DNA of 64,000 nt from DATJBF01 sp035516795 (GCA_035516795.1 DATIZX010000143.1:10567-74566); one strand, 5' to 3'. Shown: positions 8,445 through 17,560, numbered from the stretch's first letter. The notes: generated from the letters alone by a model not told the origin. Numbers and translations: made by a program.

Positions 8445-10475
8445 TCAGCTTTCCTGCGCAGCTTTTTTCGCCGCCTGGGCGTCAGCAATCACCTTCTGCG
8501 CGACGTGTTGAGGCACTTGTTCGTAGTGAGAAAAATCCATTTCGAAAGTGGCCCGACCACCGGTCATCGATCGCAATTCGCTGGAGTATTTGAACAATTC
8601 CACCTGTGGCACCTGCGCTTTGATGGCCTGCATGCCGTCCGCCGCTTCGACGCCCATGATGCGGCCTCGTCGATGATTCAGGTCGCCAGTGATATCGCCC
8701 ATATATTGGTCGGGCACATACACCGTCACGTTCATCACTGGTTCGAGCAAGATGGGACGCGCTTTTTGCATCGCTTCCTTGAAAGCGTGCAGTCCGGCGA
8801 TCTTGAAGCTGATTTCGTTGGAATCGACGTCGTGATACGAACCGTCGTAAACAATGGCACGCACATCCACGACGGGATAACCGGCAACGACGCCCGCTTG
8901 CATTGCTTCGACGCACCCTTTCTCCACAGCGGGAATGAAATTACGCGGGATGGCGCCGCCGACAATTTCGCTGGCGAATTCAAAACCTTTGCCGCGTTCC
9001 TGGGGCTCGATCTTGACGTAGGCTTCGCCGTATTGGCCATGGCCGCCGGATTGTTTCTTGTGTTTGTAGTGGCCGTCGCCGCGACCGACAATCGTTTCCT
9101 TGTAATCGACCTTCGGCGTGCTGAGATCGACGTTGACCCCGAGCCGCTTTTTCAAATTGTCCACAATGACAGCAAGATGTTGATCGCCCATGCCGGAGAT
9201 GACCAACTCCTTGGTGTTGGCGTTGCGTTCCATGTGAAACGTCGGGTCCTCCTCCAATAGACGATGTAACGCCGTGCTGATTTTCTCCTCGTCCTTGGCC
9301 GTATGCGGATGAACCGCATGGCTCATCACCGGCTTCGGGAACTCGATCGGCAGGAATTGCACCGCTCGGGCGGGATCACAAAGGGTGTTGTTAATGTGCG
9401 TATCCTTGAGCTTCGCCAAGGCCACGATTTCTCCAGGCCCGGCCTCGGCCACAATTGTCTGCGTCTTTCCCTGTAACTGCGGCACGCGTTCTTTGACGCT
9501 TTTCGTGGAGTTCAACACCTCCATGTCGGCCCGCAGCACGCCCGAAACGACGCGCACATACGCCAGATGCCCGGCATACGGGTCGACCGTAACCTTGAAC
9601 ACGAATCCGCTGAATGGATCACTCGCTTTCGGCTCCACACTGCCACCGTCCGTGGTCGCCACGGCTCCACAATCCGCCGGCGACGGCAACACGGCGGTCA
9701 CACCATCAAGCAAATTGCGCAGCCCGATATCTTTCTCGGCGCAACCGCAGTACACGGGCACGACCGCGCCGCGCGCGACGCCCACATGCGTGCCTCTGGT
9801 GATTTCATCGACGGTGAGTTTCTGGCCTCCGAGATAATTCTCCAGCAATTTGTCGTCTTGCTCAGCCGCGGCCTCTTCGAGGCTTTCGTGCGCGCTGGCA
9901 TAGGCGTCCTTCAGTTCCGCCGGCACCTCCGCTTCGGGAGTCGTTCGTAAGTTGATAACCTTCGTGAAATTTCCCTCGGCACCCAACGGCAACTCGAACG
10001 GAACGCAGTTCTTGCCGAAGGCATTGCGAATTTGTTCCACGCAGCGAAAGAAATCGGCGTTTTCCTTGTCGAGTTTGCTGACGAAAATGAGACGCGGCTT
10101 TTGCATCTGGTCGAGCAATCTCCAAATCCGTCGCGTCCCGACTTCCACGCCGCCGACTGCATCCACCACCAGAATCGCCGCGTCCGCCGCTCGGACGGCG
10201 GCCATGGTGCCGCCATAGAAATCCGCAAAGCCGGGTGTATCCAGCAGGAAAACCTGATGGTCCTGCCATTGGCAATGTAATGGTTTGGCATGGATGGTGA
10301 TCTTCCGTTCGATCTCGTCGGGCAAGGTATCCGCGGCGCTGCTGCCGTTCGCGATCCGGCCACGAGTGGGAACGGCTTTGGCGATAAACAGCAGGCCATC
10401 GACGAGGGTGGTCTTGCCGGTCGAGGCATGGCCGACGATGGCTACGGTACGAATCTTCGAGGTGTCAACTGGCAT
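8445..10475 (-). CDS. Elongation factor G-like GTPase (EF-G2 type)
   Basis: A 676-residue translational GTPase with all five EF-G domains, somewhat shorter than canonical EF-G (about 700). G1 is GHASTGKT (residues 15-22), G4 is SKLDKE (about 133-138), and the domain IV/V region carries GGHGQYGEA and YEQVPQHVAQKVI. G3 reads DTPGF (79-83) where canonical EF-G and TypA have DTPGH, so the catalytic histidine of switch II is Phe. That substitution and the short sequence fit the EF-G-like paralogue group rather than the housekeeping fusA beside rpsL/rpsG. It probably binds the ribosome; its role is not established. CAGGAG precedes the ATG. Confidence 0.88.
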   Translation of the reverse strand: MPVDTSKIRTVAIVGHASTGKTTLVDGLLFIAKAVPTRGRIANGSSAADTLPDEIERKITIHAKPLHCQWQDHQVFLLDTPGFADFYGGTMAAVRAADAAILVVDAVGGVEVGTRRIWRLLDQMQKPRLIFVSKLDKENADFFRCVEQIRNAFGKNCVPFELPLGAEGNFTKVINLRTTPEAEVPAELKDAYASAHESLEEAAAEQDDKLLENYLGGQKLTVDEITRGTHVGVARGAVVPVYCGCAEKDIGLRNLLDGVTAVLPSPADCGAVATTDGGSVEPKASDPFSGFVFKVTVDPYAGHLAYVRVVSGVLRADMEVLNSTKSVKERVPQLQGKTQTIVAEAGPGEIVALAKLKDTHINNTLCDPARAVQFLPIEFPKPVMSHAVHPHTAKDEEKISTALHRLLEEDPTFHMERNANTKELVISGMGDQHLAVIVDNLKKRLGVNVDLSTPKVDYKETIVGRGDGHYKHKKQSGGHGQYGEAYVKIEPQERGKGFEFASEIVGGAIPRNFIPAVEKGCVEAMQAGVVAGYPVVDVRAIVYDGSYHDVDSNEISFKIAGLHAFKEAMQKARPILLEPVMNVTVYVPDQYMGDITGDLNHRRGRIMGVEAADGMQAIKAQVPQVELFKYSSELRSMTGGRATFEMDFSHYEQVPQHVAQKVIADAQAAKKAAQES

Positions 10476-10666
10476 TTAGAATTCTCCTGAACAACCGGTT
10501 TGCCTTTGTGTCTCGGCGTCTCGCTTCGCGTCAATCTTGTCCAGATTAACCGGAACCATAACTGAATCAAGTAAAAAGCCCTTGACGAAGTTTGGTGTTT
10601 ATCCTAAACAACCTTCTCGACGTTCTCAAAAAAACAGATATCCTCACAACAACAGGAGGCGACCAG

Positions 10667-11056
10667 ATGAGGAAGCATTGTTTCCGAGTCGTTACGTTGT
10701 TGGGTGTTATTGCAGTCGCGTTGGCATGCGCGGCTCCCGTGCGCGCTGAAGAATCAGCCGCCAAACCCGAGAAGGCAAAGAAACATACGTTCACGGGTAT
10801 GATTGAATCGGTGGATGCGACCGCCGGCACCGTCGTGGTGAAGGGTAGCAAGAACCAGGAGACCAAGACCTTCAAAGTCGGCGAAAAGACGAAGTATAGC
10901 ACAGCGGAGAAGAAGGAGGCCGCACTCGCGGACCTGAAGACGGGTGAAAAGGTTACCGTCGCGTATACCGAGGAAGATGGCACATTGATGGCGCATAAGA
11001 TTGCCCCGCCTCAGTCCCACAAGAAGAAGGCCAAGATGGAGGGCGAGGAGAAGTAA
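10667..11056 (+). CDS. Secreted small basic protein, OB-like (DUF5666-type)
   Basis: A 129-residue exported protein. The start at 10667 follows AGGAGG by seven bases. Residues 1-28 form a signal peptide (VVTLLGVIAVALACAAPVRA) with a likely cut after ARA-type AlaArgAla. The mature part has a Lys-rich entry (KPEKAKKH), a beta-rich domain (FTGMIESVDATAGTVVVKG ... LKTGEKVTVAYTEEDG) like small DUF5666/OB-fold periplasmic proteins, and a Lys-rich tail (SHKKKAKMEGEEK). Probably periplasmic; the partner is unknown. A TTGACG-N17-TAAACA element at 10582-10610 may be its promoter. A good terminator follows. Confidence 0.8.
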   Translation: MRKHCFRVVTLLGVIAVALACAAPVRAEESAAKPEKAKKHTFTGMIESVDATAGTVVVKGSKNQETKTFKVGEKTKYSTAEKKEAALADLKTGEKVTVAYTEEDGTLMAHKIAPPQSHKKKAKMEGEEK

Positions 11057-11085
11057 ACCAGCACTTCTTGCATTCGTAGCACGAT

Positions 11086-11116
11086 AGGGAACCCGCGACG
11101 GTTCCCTCTCGCTTTT
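11086..11116 (+). terminator. Rho-independent terminator
   Basis: Stem AGGGAACC/GGTTCCCT (8 bp) with a 6-base loop, followed by CTCGCTTTTT. It ends at the stop of the convergent SDR gene. Confidence 0.75.
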
Positions 11117-12013
11117 TCAGGCTCCGTTTTTCAGATACGGGGCAACGCCTTCTTCGAACTTCTTGTGGGCCAACGTGAATTCCCGCGTCGCCGGTTCTGG
11201 ATTCCCAACGTTGTCTTCCTGCAGCATCAGAAGCTGATCGCGGGTGAACGGGGGCTGCGGCAGGATCTTCTCAAAGAACGCCGCTTGCAGGCGGGCGATT
11301 GGCAGTGGCAGGTGTAGTTTCGGTTTATGGGAACCTAGTAGTTGTTGCAGCCGGTCATAAAGTTCGTTCCATGGGAACGCCTCGGGCCCGCAAAGATCGT
11401 ACGTTTTCCCAATGCTGTTGTCGTTGCGAATCGCCGCCACGAATGCTTTGGCGACATTCTCGACCGAAATCGGCTGAATCTTCGTCGTGCCCGGTCCGAG
11501 CACGGGCACGAACGGCAATCGCCGAATCACCTTCATCAAGGTGTTCACGGACCTGTCTTTCGGCCCGTAGATCACCGACGGACGAAAAATCGTCCAAGCC
11601 AATCCGCTCTTGCGGACGTATTCTTCGGCCGCCCATTTGGTTTGGTGATACCGGCTCCGAGCATTTTCTCGTGTCCCCAAGGCGCTCATGTGCAGATAGC
11701 GCTTTACGCCAGCGCGTTTGGTTTCATCCACCACGAATTTGGTCGCCTGCGCGTGGGCCCGTTCAAATGTGCTTTCGTGTTGTTCGTGGATGATGCCGAC
11801 CAGGTGAATCACACAATTCGCGCCTTGCATGGCGCCTTCCAGTGACGGCGCAAACAGTACGTTACCGTGAAACAACTCGACACCGTAGCGGTCCGCCAAC
11901 CACTGGCCGGGGGGCAACTCGCGCACGATCATCCGAACGGGAAATCCCGCGGCACGTGCCTGTTTGACGATCTCTTCCCCGACGAAGCCGGTTCCGCCTG
12001 TAATGACAATCAT
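11117..12013 (-). CDS. NAD(P)-binding SDR, NDUFA9/complex I-associated type
   Basis: A 298-residue atypical short-chain dehydrogenase. The nucleotide site is GGTGFVGEEIVKQA at residues 6-19, and the extended-SDR YxxxK is in YHQTKWAAEEYVRKSG at about 122. The middle (TIFRPSVIYGPKDRSVN) and the AKAFVAAI...YDLCGPE block are typical of the NDUFA9-like/UDP-hexose-epimerase-related subgroup used as NAD(P)-binding proteins without a known substrate. Cytosolic or membrane-peripheral. It reads in the same direction as the small glutaredoxin at 12103-12345, 90 bases upstream, and could share a transcript. The exact reaction cannot be assigned. Confidence 0.85.
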   Translation of the reverse strand: MIVITGGTGFVGEEIVKQARAAGFPVRMIVRELPPGQWLADRYGVELFHGNVLFAPSLEGAMQGANCVIHLVGIIHEQHESTFERAHAQATKFVVDETKRAGVKRYLHMSALGTRENARSRYHQTKWAAEEYVRKSGLAWTIFRPSVIYGPKDRSVNTLMKVIRRLPFVPVLGPGTTKIQPISVENVAKAFVAAIRNDNSIGKTYDLCGPEAFPWNELYDRLQQLLGSHKPKLHLPLPIARLQAAFFEKILPQPPFTRDQLLMLQEDNVGNPEPATREFTLAHKKFEEGVAPYLKNGA

Positions 12014-12102
12014 GACGAGATTCCAATATGCCGATACTGGACCGAGCAGACAAGAGCGAATCCGACGGTCTCTTGGCGGGCGGGGCGCAATGAACTTGCA
12101 GG

Positions 12103-12345
12103 TTACAGGTTGAGGTTTGCGAGAAACCGTTCGAGTTGTCCGGTATCGAAATTGGCGAGCAAGTGGCCATCGACCACAATGGTGGGCACGTAATGCTGTC
12201 CAGAGAGGCGTTTCATTTCTTCGTAAGCTGTGCGGTTCTTTCCCACATCGATTTCCTCGAAGGCGATCCCGTGCTGCTGCAGGTATTCCTTCGCGTCAAT
12301 GCACCAGCCGCATAACTGACGCGTGTAGAGCCGAATTTGTCTCAT
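12103..12345 (-). CDS. Glutaredoxin-like protein
   Basis: An 80-residue single-domain glutaredoxin with the redox motif CGWC at residues 10-13 (YTRQLCGWCIDAKEYL), a VPTIVV cis-proline loop and an FDTGQLERFL C-terminal helix start. I chose the ATG at 12345 since the product then begins at the first beta strand (MRQIRLYT). NrdH-like or MerP-type substrate choice is unclear; the CGWC pair replaces the usual CPYC. It is divergent from serA, with 73 bases between the starts, so the two promoters share this gap. Confidence 0.87.
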   Translation of the reverse strand: MRQIRLYTRQLCGWCIDAKEYLQQHGIAFEEIDVGKNRTAYEEMKRLSGQHYVPTIVVDGHLLANFDTGQLERFLANLNL

Positions 12346-12418
12346 GGTTTTTTCTTGTGAAACCGGCCTTAAGGTCGCAAATTGGATGCCAAATTCAATC
12401 AAGGAGTTTCAATCGCAA

Positions 12419-14002
12419 ATGAAAGTTCTGATTGCGGATCCCATTTCCAAGCGCGGCGTCGAGTTGTTGCGGGCCAACCCGGCTTTTCAAGTTGATGAAA
12501 ACACGGGGCTGAAGGAGGAGCAACTGTTGCCGATCATTGGCGAGTACGAAGCGCTCGTCGTTCGCAGCCAAACCAAGGTCAACAAACGCGTCATCGAGGC
12601 GGCGAAAAAGCTCCGCGTCATTGGACGTGCCGGCGTCGGTGTGGACAATGTCGACGTGGACGCTGCGACGCGGCGGGGCATCATCGTCATGAACACGCCG
12701 GGCGGCAACACGATCTCGACGGCGGAACATACCTTTTCGATGATGTTAGCCTTGGCGCGCAAGATTCCGCAGGCTCACGCCAGCGTCAAAGCCGGCAAGT
12801 GGGACCGCAAATCGTTCGAGGGCGTGGAGCTTTACGGCAAGACGCTGGGGATTATTGGCATGGGCCGCATCGGCGGCGAGGTCGCGCGGCGGGCGGTCGC
12901 GTTTGGCATGCACGTGCTGGCGTACGACCCGTTCCTGAGCCTGAGCCGCGCCAAGGCATTGCAGGTTGAGGTCGTCGAGCTGGACGAGATTTATAAGCGG
13001 TCCGATTTCATTACCGTCCACGTGCCGATGACCGATCAGACCCGCGGGATGATCGACAAAGATACCATCGCCAAGATGAAGAAGGGCGTGCGACTGCTGA
13101 ATTGCGCCCGCGGCGGCATCATCAACGAGCAGGATTTGCACGACGCCATCAAGTCCGGTCAGGTTGCCGGTGCCGCGCTGGATGTTTATGAGAAGGAACC
13201 GCCGACAGAATCGCCCGTGCGCGAACTGGACGCCGTGGTCATGACGCCGCATCTCGGCGCTTCCACAAAAGAAGCGCAGGAATCCGTCGGCACGGAGATC
13301 GCCGAACGAATCGTCGAAGCGCTCACGGGCGGGACGATTCGCAATGCCGTCAACATGCCGTCCATCGATGCCAAAGTGCTGGCGGCGCTGCAGCCGTATA
13401 TTGCATTTGGCGAGAAGATGGGGCGGCTGCTCGCGCAACTGGCGCCCAAACGCATTGAGCGTTTGACGATCGAATTCTGCGGCAAAGCCGGCGAATTGGA
13501 GACCGGTCCGATCAGCCGTTCGGTATTGAAGGGATTTCTCGAAAGCGCGGAGGGCGGCGATGTGAATTACGTCAATGCGCCCTTTGTCGCCCAGCAACTG
13601 GGCATTCACGTGGACGAAGTGAAAAGCAGCGAGCCGATTGATTATGCAGAGTTGATCAACGTGCGAGCGGCGACTGACGGCGCAAGCGCGAGCCTGTCGG
13701 GCACGTTTTACGGGTCGATCAACAATCCGCGCATTGTGCGCATCAACGACAAGCCGGTCGAGGCGGTGCCCACGGGCGTGCTGTTCATCATGGGGAACAC
13801 GGACCGGCCGGGCATCGTCGGTTGGATTGGCACGATTCTCGGCAAACACGGGATCAATATCGCCAGCATGTCGCTGGGACGCGACAAGGCCGGCGGCCAG
13901 GCACTCACCGTGCTCAATCTCGACAGCGCCCCGGCCGATTCCATCGTTGCTGAAATCAAGAAAGACAAGGACATCCTCGACGTGAAAGTGGCGAAGTTGT
14001 AG
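12419..14002 (+). CDS. serA: D-3-phosphoglycerate dehydrogenase
   Basis: First enzyme of serine synthesis, oxidising 3-phosphoglycerate with NAD+. The 527 residues match the long type: catalytic and Rossmann domains (GIIGMGRIGGEVARRA near 147), the substrate and catalytic region RAGVGVDNVDV and PHLGASTKEAQ, an intervening ASB domain (about 320-445) and a C-terminal ACT domain (MGNTDRPGIVGWIGTILG) that binds serine for feedback control. The ATG at 12419 follows AAGGAG. Transcribed alone, divergent from the glutaredoxin gene. The stop is TAG. Confidence 0.96.
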   Translation: MKVLIADPISKRGVELLRANPAFQVDENTGLKEEQLLPIIGEYEALVVRSQTKVNKRVIEAAKKLRVIGRAGVGVDNVDVDAATRRGIIVMNTPGGNTISTAEHTFSMMLALARKIPQAHASVKAGKWDRKSFEGVELYGKTLGIIGMGRIGGEVARRAVAFGMHVLAYDPFLSLSRAKALQVEVVELDEIYKRSDFITVHVPMTDQTRGMIDKDTIAKMKKGVRLLNCARGGIINEQDLHDAIKSGQVAGAALDVYEKEPPTESPVRELDAVVMTPHLGASTKEAQESVGTEIAERIVEALTGGTIRNAVNMPSIDAKVLAALQPYIAFGEKMGRLLAQLAPKRIERLTIEFCGKAGELETGPISRSVLKGFLESAEGGDVNYVNAPFVAQQLGIHVDEVKSSEPIDYAELINVRAATDGASASLSGTFYGSINNPRIVRINDKPVEAVPTGVLFIMGNTDRPGIVGWIGTILGKHGINIASMSLGRDKAGGQALTVLNLDSAPADSIVAEIKKDKDILDVKVAKL

Positions 14003-14232
14003 GGCACGTCCCACGGCTTGACGCTGTGCGGATTTCGTTCAACTGTAATCTGCCTGTGCTTGCCAGAGCGCTCGCGAAGCTGATGAATTAAAGACTTGTC
14101 AGGAGGCCAAGCATAGCCTAAGAGGTTTTGCATTGCGGTGGCTTGACTCTGTTTAGCCCGCGGAATGGGCTGGCTTTGAGGCTAGATTGCGTCCGCAGTC
14201 AGCATCGCGGTCAGCGCAGCGCTTGGAAACAA

Positions 14233-15969
14233 ATGAAGTTATCACCAGACAAGAAGTTGGCGGGGGTTTTGTGCCCCGTCTTTTCGATTCGTACGGAGAG
14301 CGACCTTGGCATCGGCGACACGGAAGGCGTGCGCCAGATGATCGATTGGTGTCACCGGCACGGGTTCGGCGTTTTGCAGGTATTGCCCATCAATGAAACC
14401 AGCGGCGACAGCAGCCCCTACAATGCCGTTAGTTCCCTGGCCATCGAGCCCACGACCGTCGCCATTTCACCTGAGCTCATTCCCGATCTTAGCAAGGCCG
14501 ACTTCGACCGGCTGGTCACACCGGAGTTGTTGAATGAGCTTCGCTCCGGGCCGGTCCGCTATGGCAAGGTGAAACCTCTGAAACGCTCGCTCCTGCGAGC
14601 AGCCTTCGATGCGTTTCTCATCGAGAACTGGGAGAAGGGAACCCCGCGCAAAATCGCGTTCGACGCCTTCGTGGCGGCGAATGGCGACTGGATCGCGGAC
14701 TACGCCATTTTTCGCGTGTTGATGGAGGAACACAACAATTGGCCGACCTGGGATAAATGGCCGGAGGTGGAACAGGATCCGCAAACGGCGACTTCGTGGC
14801 TACTGTCGTTGCCGGAGGATCGCCGGGAACAACTGATGCAGAAGTTGGTGTTCTTTCAATACGTTCAGTGGATTGCGTTCGAGCAGTGGACCAAGCTCAA
14901 AGAATACGCCCAGAAGAAAAAGGTCTTCCTCGTGGGCGACATTCCGTTCGGCGTGAGCCCTTACAGCGCCGACGTTTGGGCCAATCGCGATATTTTTGAT
15001 TTGAATTGGAGTGGAGGCGCGCCGCCCGAGGGAACTTTCGGAGATAGCGAGTTCACGCGCCACTGGGGACAGAACTGGGGGATCCCGCTCTACCGCTGGG
15101 ACGTGTTGCGCGAACGCAATTTCGATTGGTGGCGAATGCGCATTGAGAACGTGCACAAGATTTTCCATGCGTTTCGCGTCGATCACGCGCTGGGTTTTTA
15201 CCGCATTTACGCCTTCCCCTGGCCACCGTCGCGCAATGCGGAGTTCGCCAAACTGACCGAGACGGAGGCGCTCGAAAAGACGGAGGGATTGTTGCCGCGC
15301 TTCTTTCCCGGTCCCGATGAAACGGAAGAAGAACAGGCGGCCAATCTCGCCCAAGGCGACGAATTGCTGCGGATGGTGAAGGACGCGGCGACCGACACGG
15401 TGGTGATCGCGGAAGATCTCGGCACTGTGCCGCCCTACGTCCGCCCGCACCTGCTGCAGTTGGAAATTCCCGGATTCAAGGTGCCACATTGGGAACGAAC
15501 ACCTGATTATGAGTACATGGACGGCGCCGATTACCCGCGTCTTTCCGTCTGCACGCCGTCCACTCACGACCACGATCCGCTGGCGGGGATGTGGCGCCGC
15601 ATGTGGCGCGAACACGAGGAAGCGCTTCTTCAAAATGACAAGGAGAAGGTGCATGCCACGTGGCTGGAGTTGCAGCGGTTCTGCAAGTGGTGCGGTCTCG
15701 ATCCCGAGAACATCCCGCGCGATTTTTCGCGTACGGTGCACGAGGCGTATTGTCGGCGCGTGTTGGAATCCAATTCCTGGCTGGCGGTTTTCCAGTTAGC
15801 CGACGTCTTCGGACAAGAAACCCGCTTGAACGTGCCGGGCTCGGTCGGCACCGCCAACTGGTCCGCACGTCTCGACAAAACGGTGTCCGAACTCGACCAC
15901 GATCCGCAAACGCTACACAAGGTTCAATCGTTCACCAAGCTGGTGAAAGAGAGCAACCGGAAGCACTAA
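14233..15969 (+). CDS. malQ: 4-alpha-glucanotransferase (GH77, amylomaltase)
   Basis: Transfers alpha-1,4-glucan segments in maltodextrin and glycogen metabolism. The 578-residue protein has the GH77 signature residues: nucleophile Asp in FRVDHALGFYR, acid/base Glu in VIAEDLGTVP, and the stabilising Asp in STHDHDP. The N-terminus (AGVLCPVFSIRTESDLGIGD) and LQVLPINETSGDSSPYNAVS are typical of the short amylomaltase/D-enzyme form without extra carbohydrate-binding domains. ATG 14233 gives the family-typical start. It is transcribed alone; the repeat A1 element begins nine bases after the stop. The 230-base gap before it contains nothing I can identify. Confidence 0.95.
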   Translation: MKLSPDKKLAGVLCPVFSIRTESDLGIGDTEGVRQMIDWCHRHGFGVLQVLPINETSGDSSPYNAVSSLAIEPTTVAISPELIPDLSKADFDRLVTPELLNELRSGPVRYGKVKPLKRSLLRAAFDAFLIENWEKGTPRKIAFDAFVAANGDWIADYAIFRVLMEEHNNWPTWDKWPEVEQDPQTATSWLLSLPEDRREQLMQKLVFFQYVQWIAFEQWTKLKEYAQKKKVFLVGDIPFGVSPYSADVWANRDIFDLNWSGGAPPEGTFGDSEFTRHWGQNWGIPLYRWDVLRERNFDWWRMRIENVHKIFHAFRVDHALGFYRIYAFPWPPSRNAEFAKLTETEALEKTEGLLPRFFPGPDETEEEQAANLAQGDELLRMVKDAATDTVVIAEDLGTVPPYVRPHLLQLEIPGFKVPHWERTPDYEYMDGADYPRLSVCTPSTHDHDPLAGMWRRMWREHEEALLQNDKEKVHATWLELQRFCKWCGLDPENIPRDFSRTVHEAYCRRVLESNSWLAVFQLADVFGQETRLNVPGSVGTANWSARLDKTVSELDHDPQTLHKVQSFTKLVKESNRKH

Positions 15970-15977
15970 GCAGCTTA

Positions 15978-16079
15978 AGAACCGCTAACAAAACTGTAGT
16001 CGCAGGGCTTTAGCCTGCGCGGGAAAGACGCACCCGTAAAGGGTGCGGCTACACGGAAATCGATTTTGTTAGCCGCTCT
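15978..16079. repeat. MITE-like element A1 with terminal inverted repeats
   Basis: A 102-base element whose ends are inverted repeats: AGAACCGCTAACAAAA at the left and the complement of AGAGCGGCTAACAAAA at the right (14 of 16 match). Inside are two shorter palindromes: GCAGGGCTTTAGCCTGC and GCACCCGTAAAGGGTGC. It fills the gap between the convergent malQ and bcp genes and its right end touches the bcp stop codon. Related copies occur at 24.7, 46.0 and 48.7 kb. Confidence 0.8.
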
Positions 16080-16512
16080 AAATCGCCGCGAGCACTTCTT
16101 CCGCGTGGCCGGCGGGTTTGACTTTCCGAAAGATCCTCTGGAGGCGGCCGTTGGGACCGATGATGAACGTGCTGCGTTCCACGCCCATGTATTTCCTGCC
16201 GTACATGGATTTCTCCTTCCACACCCCGTACGCCTGACAAATCTCGCGATCTTCATCTGGCACAAGAATGAAAGGCAAACCGAACTTCGCAGCGAATTTT
16301 TCGTGGGATTGCGCCGAATCAGGGCTAACGCCGAGAACCACGGCGTCCTGCGCGCTGATTTTCCGCTGTGCATCGCGAAACTCGCAAGCTTCGGTCGTGC
16401 ATCCCGAAGTGTTGTCCTTGGGATAAAAATAGAGAATCACCGTTTTGCCCTGGTGGGCGCGAAGTTCGTCGAACGCTGGTGCTTGATCGCCGGCTTGGAG
16501 TTCTTTCATCAT
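16078..16512 (-). CDS. bcp: Thioredoxin-dependent peroxiredoxin (Bcp/PrxQ)
   Basis: Reduces peroxides with a cysteine pair. The 144-residue protein shows the PrxQ motif SGCTTEACEFRD with the peroxidatic Cys and a resolving Cys five residues on, preceded by VILYFYPKDNT. The start is set at 16512, where ATGA overlaps the nth stop; a second ATG follows at 16509. The gene is therefore translationally coupled to nth, pairing an oxidative-damage repair glycosylase with a peroxidase. The stop codon TAG abuts repeat A1. Confidence 0.94.
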   Translation of the reverse strand: MMKELQAGDQAPAFDELRAHQGKTVILYFYPKDNTSGCTTEACEFRDAQRKISAQDAVVLGVSPDSAQSHEKFAAKFGLPFILVPDEDREICQAYGVWKEKSMYGRKYMGVERSTFIIGPNGRLQRIFRKVKPAGHAEEVLAAI

Positions 16513-17201
16513 CGGACCCCGATTTTGGGACACAGGTCGTCGATTTCACAATGGATGCAATCCGGCCTGCGGGCAGTGCATCGTTTGCGCCCATGCCAGA
16601 TCAGCAAATGCGAGAAATCGATCCAGTCTTTACACGGGACCACCTTCATAAGAGCACGCTCAATTTTCTCCGGCATCGTTTGCCGTGTCAATCCCATCCG
16701 CCGGGCGAGTCGCATGACATGCGTGTCCACCACGATGCCTTCGGCCTTCCCATAAGCGACGCCGAGCACCACATTCGCGGTCTTGCGTCCAATGCCATCC
16801 AATTGAATGAGCTCTTCCAGCGTATCAGGGACTCGTCCGTCGTATGTTTCGACAAGCGCAGCACAACATTTGCGAATCGATCGTGCCTTGTTGCGAAAAA
16901 AACCGGTGCTGCGAATCATCCCCTCCAATTGCGCGGGTCGGACGGAGGCGAAGTCCGCGGCCGTATGGTATTTGTCGAACAGGGCTGGCGTGACTTTGTT
17001 GACGCGTTCGTCGGTGCATTGGGCGCTGAGAATTGTGGCGATCAAAAGCTGCAACGGATTCTGGTGATGCAGTGCACAGCGCGCGTCGGGGTAGCGAGTT
17101 CGCAGACGACGAAGGATGGTCTGACAGCGATCCTGCACTTTCCTCTTGGCAACTTTCACGGTTCGCAGTATAGCATACGCTCCAGACGTACTCAGTTTCA
17201 C
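16509..17201 (-). CDS. nth: Endonuclease III
   Basis: DNA glycosylase/AP lyase that removes oxidised pyrimidines. The helix-hairpin-helix LDGIGRKTANVVL carries the catalytic Lys, the catalytic Asp is in VVDTHVMRLARR, and the [4Fe-4S] motif CTARRPDCIHCEIDDLC has the C-x6-C-x2-C-x5-C spacing. Up to 230 residues; GTG 17201 is the longest start, but GTG 17159 would give a length closer to E. coli Nth (211). Its end overlaps bcp by ATGA. The fdxA promoter lies within or just upstream of its first codons, depending on the start. Confidence 0.94.
   Translation of the reverse strand: MKLSTSGAYAILRTVKVAKRKVQDRCQTILRRLRTRYPDARCALHHQNPLQLLIATILSAQCTDERVNKVTPALFDKYHTAADFASVRPAQLEGMIRSTGFFRNKARSIRKCCAALVETYDGRVPDTLEELIQLDGIGRKTANVVLGVAYGKAEGIVVDTHVMRLARRMGLTRQTMPEKIERALMKVVPCKDWIDFSHLLIWHGRKRCTARRPDCIHCEIDDLCPKIGVR
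17146..17174 (+). promoter_or_regulatory. Sigma-70-type promoter of fdxA
   Basis: TTGGCA, a 17-base spacer and TATAGC, about 60 bases upstream of the ferredoxin ATG. It overlaps the 5' end of nth on the other strand. Confidence 0.5.
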
Positions 17202-17236
17202 CGCCGTGTTTTAAGGAAGAACAGGAGAAAGCGAAA

Positions 17237-17548
17237 ATGGCTTATGTTGTCTGCGAACCCTGCGTAGGTTGCAAATACACCGACTGTGTGGAGGTGTGTC
17301 CGGTCAATTGTTTCTACGAAATCGACGACCGCCTCTATATCCATCCCGACGAATGCATTGACTGTACGGCGTGCGTGCCGGTATGCCCCGTTGAAGCGAT
17401 CTTTGCAGAAGGCGACGTTCCCGAAACCTGGAAGAGTTACATCGCGGAAAACCGCGAAAAGGTTTCGTCCGGCGCCAATATCACTGCCAAGAAGGAAGCG
17501 CTCGGTAAAGACAAGCCCGATTGCCAGCCCGGCGCCCGCAAGCCTTGA
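17237..17548 (+). CDS. fdxA: 7Fe ferredoxin (FdxA type)
   Basis: Electron carrier of 103 residues with one [3Fe-4S] and one [4Fe-4S] cluster. The N-terminal motif (CEPCVGCKYTDCVEVCPVNC) has the extra residues of the 3Fe site and the second motif is CIDCTACVPVCPVEAI. The C-terminal 40 residues (DVPETWKSYIAENREK...) are the extension seen in FdxA of Azotobacter and mycobacteria. Cytosolic. It is divergent from nth and converges on pnp, with a 12-base gap between the ends. The partner enzymes are not in the window. Confidence 0.94.
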   Translation: MAYVVCEPCVGCKYTDCVEVCPVNCFYEIDDRLYIHPDECIDCTACVPVCPVEAIFAEGDVPETWKSYIAENREKVSSGANITAKKEALGKDKPDCQPGARKP

Positions 17549-17560
17549 TGTGCTGGAAAC

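Noticed and set aside
12746..14014. A 422-codon frame opposite serA
   Set aside because: Mirror frame of a certain gene.
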